Shown here piece by piece: positions 62,728 to 64,000 of a stretch of 64,000 nucleotides of DNA (its first letter is position 1; each line of letters begins with the position of its first letter). The position numbers and the translations under genes are program-made. The notes under the pieces were generated by a model that was not told the origin of the DNA, did no database searches, and saw only the letters and a program-made list of their open reading frames with translations. This stretch comes from Flavihumibacter profundi (lineage in GTDB: Bacteria; Bacteroidota; Bacteroidia; Chitinophagales; Chitinophagaceae): NCBI RefSeq assembly GCF_020076305.1, contig NZ_JAIQXE010000001.1, forward strand, positions 1,922,001 through 1,986,000, written 5' to 3'.

Positions 62728-63294
62728 ATGAAAATTGCCTACATTCTTTTCAATGACATCACCTTACTGGATTTCATTGGATTGTATGACCCGATCAGCC
62801 GTTTAAAAAACCATTTTATGCCAGGCCTCCATTGGGACACAATAGCATTCACTACTGAAATAAAAGACAACAATGGCATTACCTTAATTCCAGATAAAGT
62901 GGGAACCAGCCTTGCTGCCTATGACATGGTGTTTATTCCGGGTGGCAAAGGTACCCGCCGGTTAATCCAGGACATACCCTTTATGAAATGGATAAAATCG
63001 GCGAATGATGTACCATTAAAAACTTCGGTATGCACCGGCAGCCTGATCTGGGGGGCAGCCGGAATACTTCAAAGGCGCAAAGCCACCACTCATTTTGCAG
63101 AATACGAAACACTGAAAAATTTCGGTTGCGATGTGCTGGCCCAAAGAATTGTTGACGATGGCGATATCATTACTGCCGGCGCCGTAGCTTCCTCACTTGA
63201 CCTGGGTCTGTACCTTTGTAATAAATGGTGTGGCCGGGAAGCCGAAGAAATTATCAGGAAAAAAATGGATTACCACCCGGCCAATTTATATTAA
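62728..63294 (+). CDS. DJ-1/PfpI-family protein
   Basis: A 188-residue DJ-1/PfpI-fold protein. The core is VFIPGGKGTRRLIQD with the nucleophile elbow SVCTGSLIWGAAGIL (Cys near residue 101), and ITAGAVASSLDLGLYL. It resembles isonitrile hydratase-like and glyoxalase-III-like members; the true reaction is not evident. It overlaps the convergent M16 gene by four bases. Confidence 0.88.
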   Translation: MKIAYILFNDITLLDFIGLYDPISRLKNHFMPGLHWDTIAFTTEIKDNNGITLIPDKVGTSLAAYDMVFIPGGKGTRRLIQDIPFMKWIKSANDVPLKTSVCTGSLIWGAAGILQRRKATTHFAEYETLKNFGCDVLAQRIVDDGDIITAGAVASSLDLGLYLCNKWCGREAEEIIRKKMDYHPANLY

Positions 63295-64000
63295 AAAGCT
63301 TTATTGGGTTGCGATTTAGTTTCCACAGTCTCGGGCAACAGCACTGCTGTGTATACATTTTTTCCATCAAATAATTTCCTGGCAGTCAGCTGTATGTCCT
63401 TTACCGTTAACTTTTGCACCATCTGTTCGTATTGCAAAAAATATTTGGGATCTGAATGAATTGATCGCTGTTCCAGTAATTCGCTCAGCCAGGTCTCATT
63501 TTCCTTGATACTGGTTTTATACTCCTCCAGCCACTGCTTCTTAACTTTATCGAGGTAAGACTGCCCCGGGCCATTGGCAATAAGCTGGTTTATCTCGTGC
63601 CTGGCCGCTTTCAAAAGCGTATCAACTTTCTCTGGTCCGCAGGGCAATTGCAATACAAATGAATAATTGTTATATGGATACTTTTCTACACTGGCATACA
63701 AACCACCACCATAAATCCCCTGTATTTTTTCCCGCAATTCTTCAATGATCCTGATATTCAAAATTTCACTGATGGCCTGTGCCTTTAGTGACAGGTCATC
63801 ACTGTAGGGCTGCTCCCCGGTATAGAAAGAAAGGATCAGGCTTTTCTGCTCCCTGCCTTTATTGACAACCAGTTTCCTGTTGCCTTTTACAGGCCTTACA
63901 CCGTTGTCCCTGGGTTTAAAAACCTTGCCACTCGATGGCAAACTACCCAGGTAAGTTTCCAGCAGGGGCACCATGGAATCTATATTTAAACTGCCCACAA
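63291..64000 (-). CDS. M16-family peptidase, C-terminal part
   Basis: The last 235 or so residues of an insulinase/pitrilysin-family protein, running off the window end in the upstream direction. The visible part has LLETYLGSLPSS, then an NAGREQKSLILSFYTG-like NKGREQKSLILSFYTG, ISEILNIRIIEELREK and IQGIYGGGLYASVEKYPYNN, which belong to the second half of M16 chains. The zinc site HXXEH is on the missing N-terminal half, so activity cannot be judged. The start is outside the window. Confidence 0.85.
   Translation of the reverse strand, partial: VGSLNIDSMVPLLETYLGSLPSSGKVFKPRDNGVRPVKGNRKLVVNKGREQKSLILSFYTGEQPYSDDLSLKAQAISEILNIRIIEELREKIQGIYGGGLYASVEKYPYNNYSFVLQLPCGPEKVDTLLKAARHEINQLIANGPGQSYLDKVKKQWLEEYKTSIKENETWLSELLEQRSIHSDPKYFLQYEQMVQKLTVKDIQLTARKLFDGKNVYTAVLLPETVETKSQPNKAF

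Overview
The window is chromosomal DNA from a member of the Bacteroidota, most likely the Chitinophagaceae or a close relative. The pointers are a SusC/SusD-type outer-membrane uptake locus, the type IX secretion protein SprA next to ruvA, a PKD-repeat protein with a gliding/T9SS type B C-terminal domain, the futalosine menaquinone genes mqnB and mqnD, and promoters of the Bacteroidota form TTG-N19~21-TAnnTTTG lying very close to start codons. No tRNA, rRNA, CRISPR array, prophage or intact insertion sequence was seen. Most of the window is core metabolism and cell-envelope genes in short operons on both strands.

Layout. 1-2039: the end of a nitrous oxide reductase maturation cluster (nosD end, nosF, nosY) followed by a group III truncated haemoglobin. 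2079-6292: fasciclin lipoprotein, a catalytically degenerate IS1595-like transposase relative, a fused 2-oxoacid dehydrogenase E1 alpha-beta, and a FAH-family hydrolase. 6428-10152: pth, rplY, prs, a small membrane protein, radC and a DUF3467 protein. 10201-13761: two outer-membrane beta-barrel-like proteins and an unknown secreted protein. 13860-19592: susC-susD-DUF1735 uptake operon. 19905-31338: folD, queE, an OmpA/PD40 protein, dprA, guaB, lnt, an alpha/beta hydrolase and a large T9SS cargo protein. 31384-41127: SDR, sprA-ruvA, fabH. 41158-50991: nucleoid protein, DinB, a trans-sulfuration enzyme, GNAT, fabD, folE-queD, mqnB-mqnD, photolyase, class IV aminotransferase. 51049-55738: small membrane protein, tex, hydrolase, cystathionine beta-synthase. 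55739-56429: a gene-poor, A/C-skewed stretch. 56430-64000: BtuF-like receptor, a kinase-fold protein of unknown function, class II and class I fructose-bisphosphate aldolases side by side, radical SAM plus FkbM methyltransferase, DJ-1/PfpI protein and the end of an M16 peptidase.

Connections. FolE, QueD and QueE supply three steps of 7-deazaguanine (preQ0) synthesis. MqnB and MqnD are two steps of futalosine-route menaquinone synthesis, the quinone that would feed a nos-type respiration. The trans-sulfuration enzyme and cystathionine beta-synthase belong to sulfur amino-acid interconversion. FabH and FabD start fatty-acid synthesis.

The most unusual signal is a dispersed family of short arrays of a degenerate 7-base repeat, NGTRARY, found seven times at five intergenic loci (7048-7075, 7125-7159, 21428-21455, 44589-44616, 53633-53660, 53676-53696, 59591-59618). 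Almost every unit carries TAA or TGA, and because 7 is one more than a multiple of three, three neighbouring units place a stop codon in all three frames. At two loci the array supplies the stop codon of the adjacent gene, and at two it lies between a stop codon and an intrinsic terminator.
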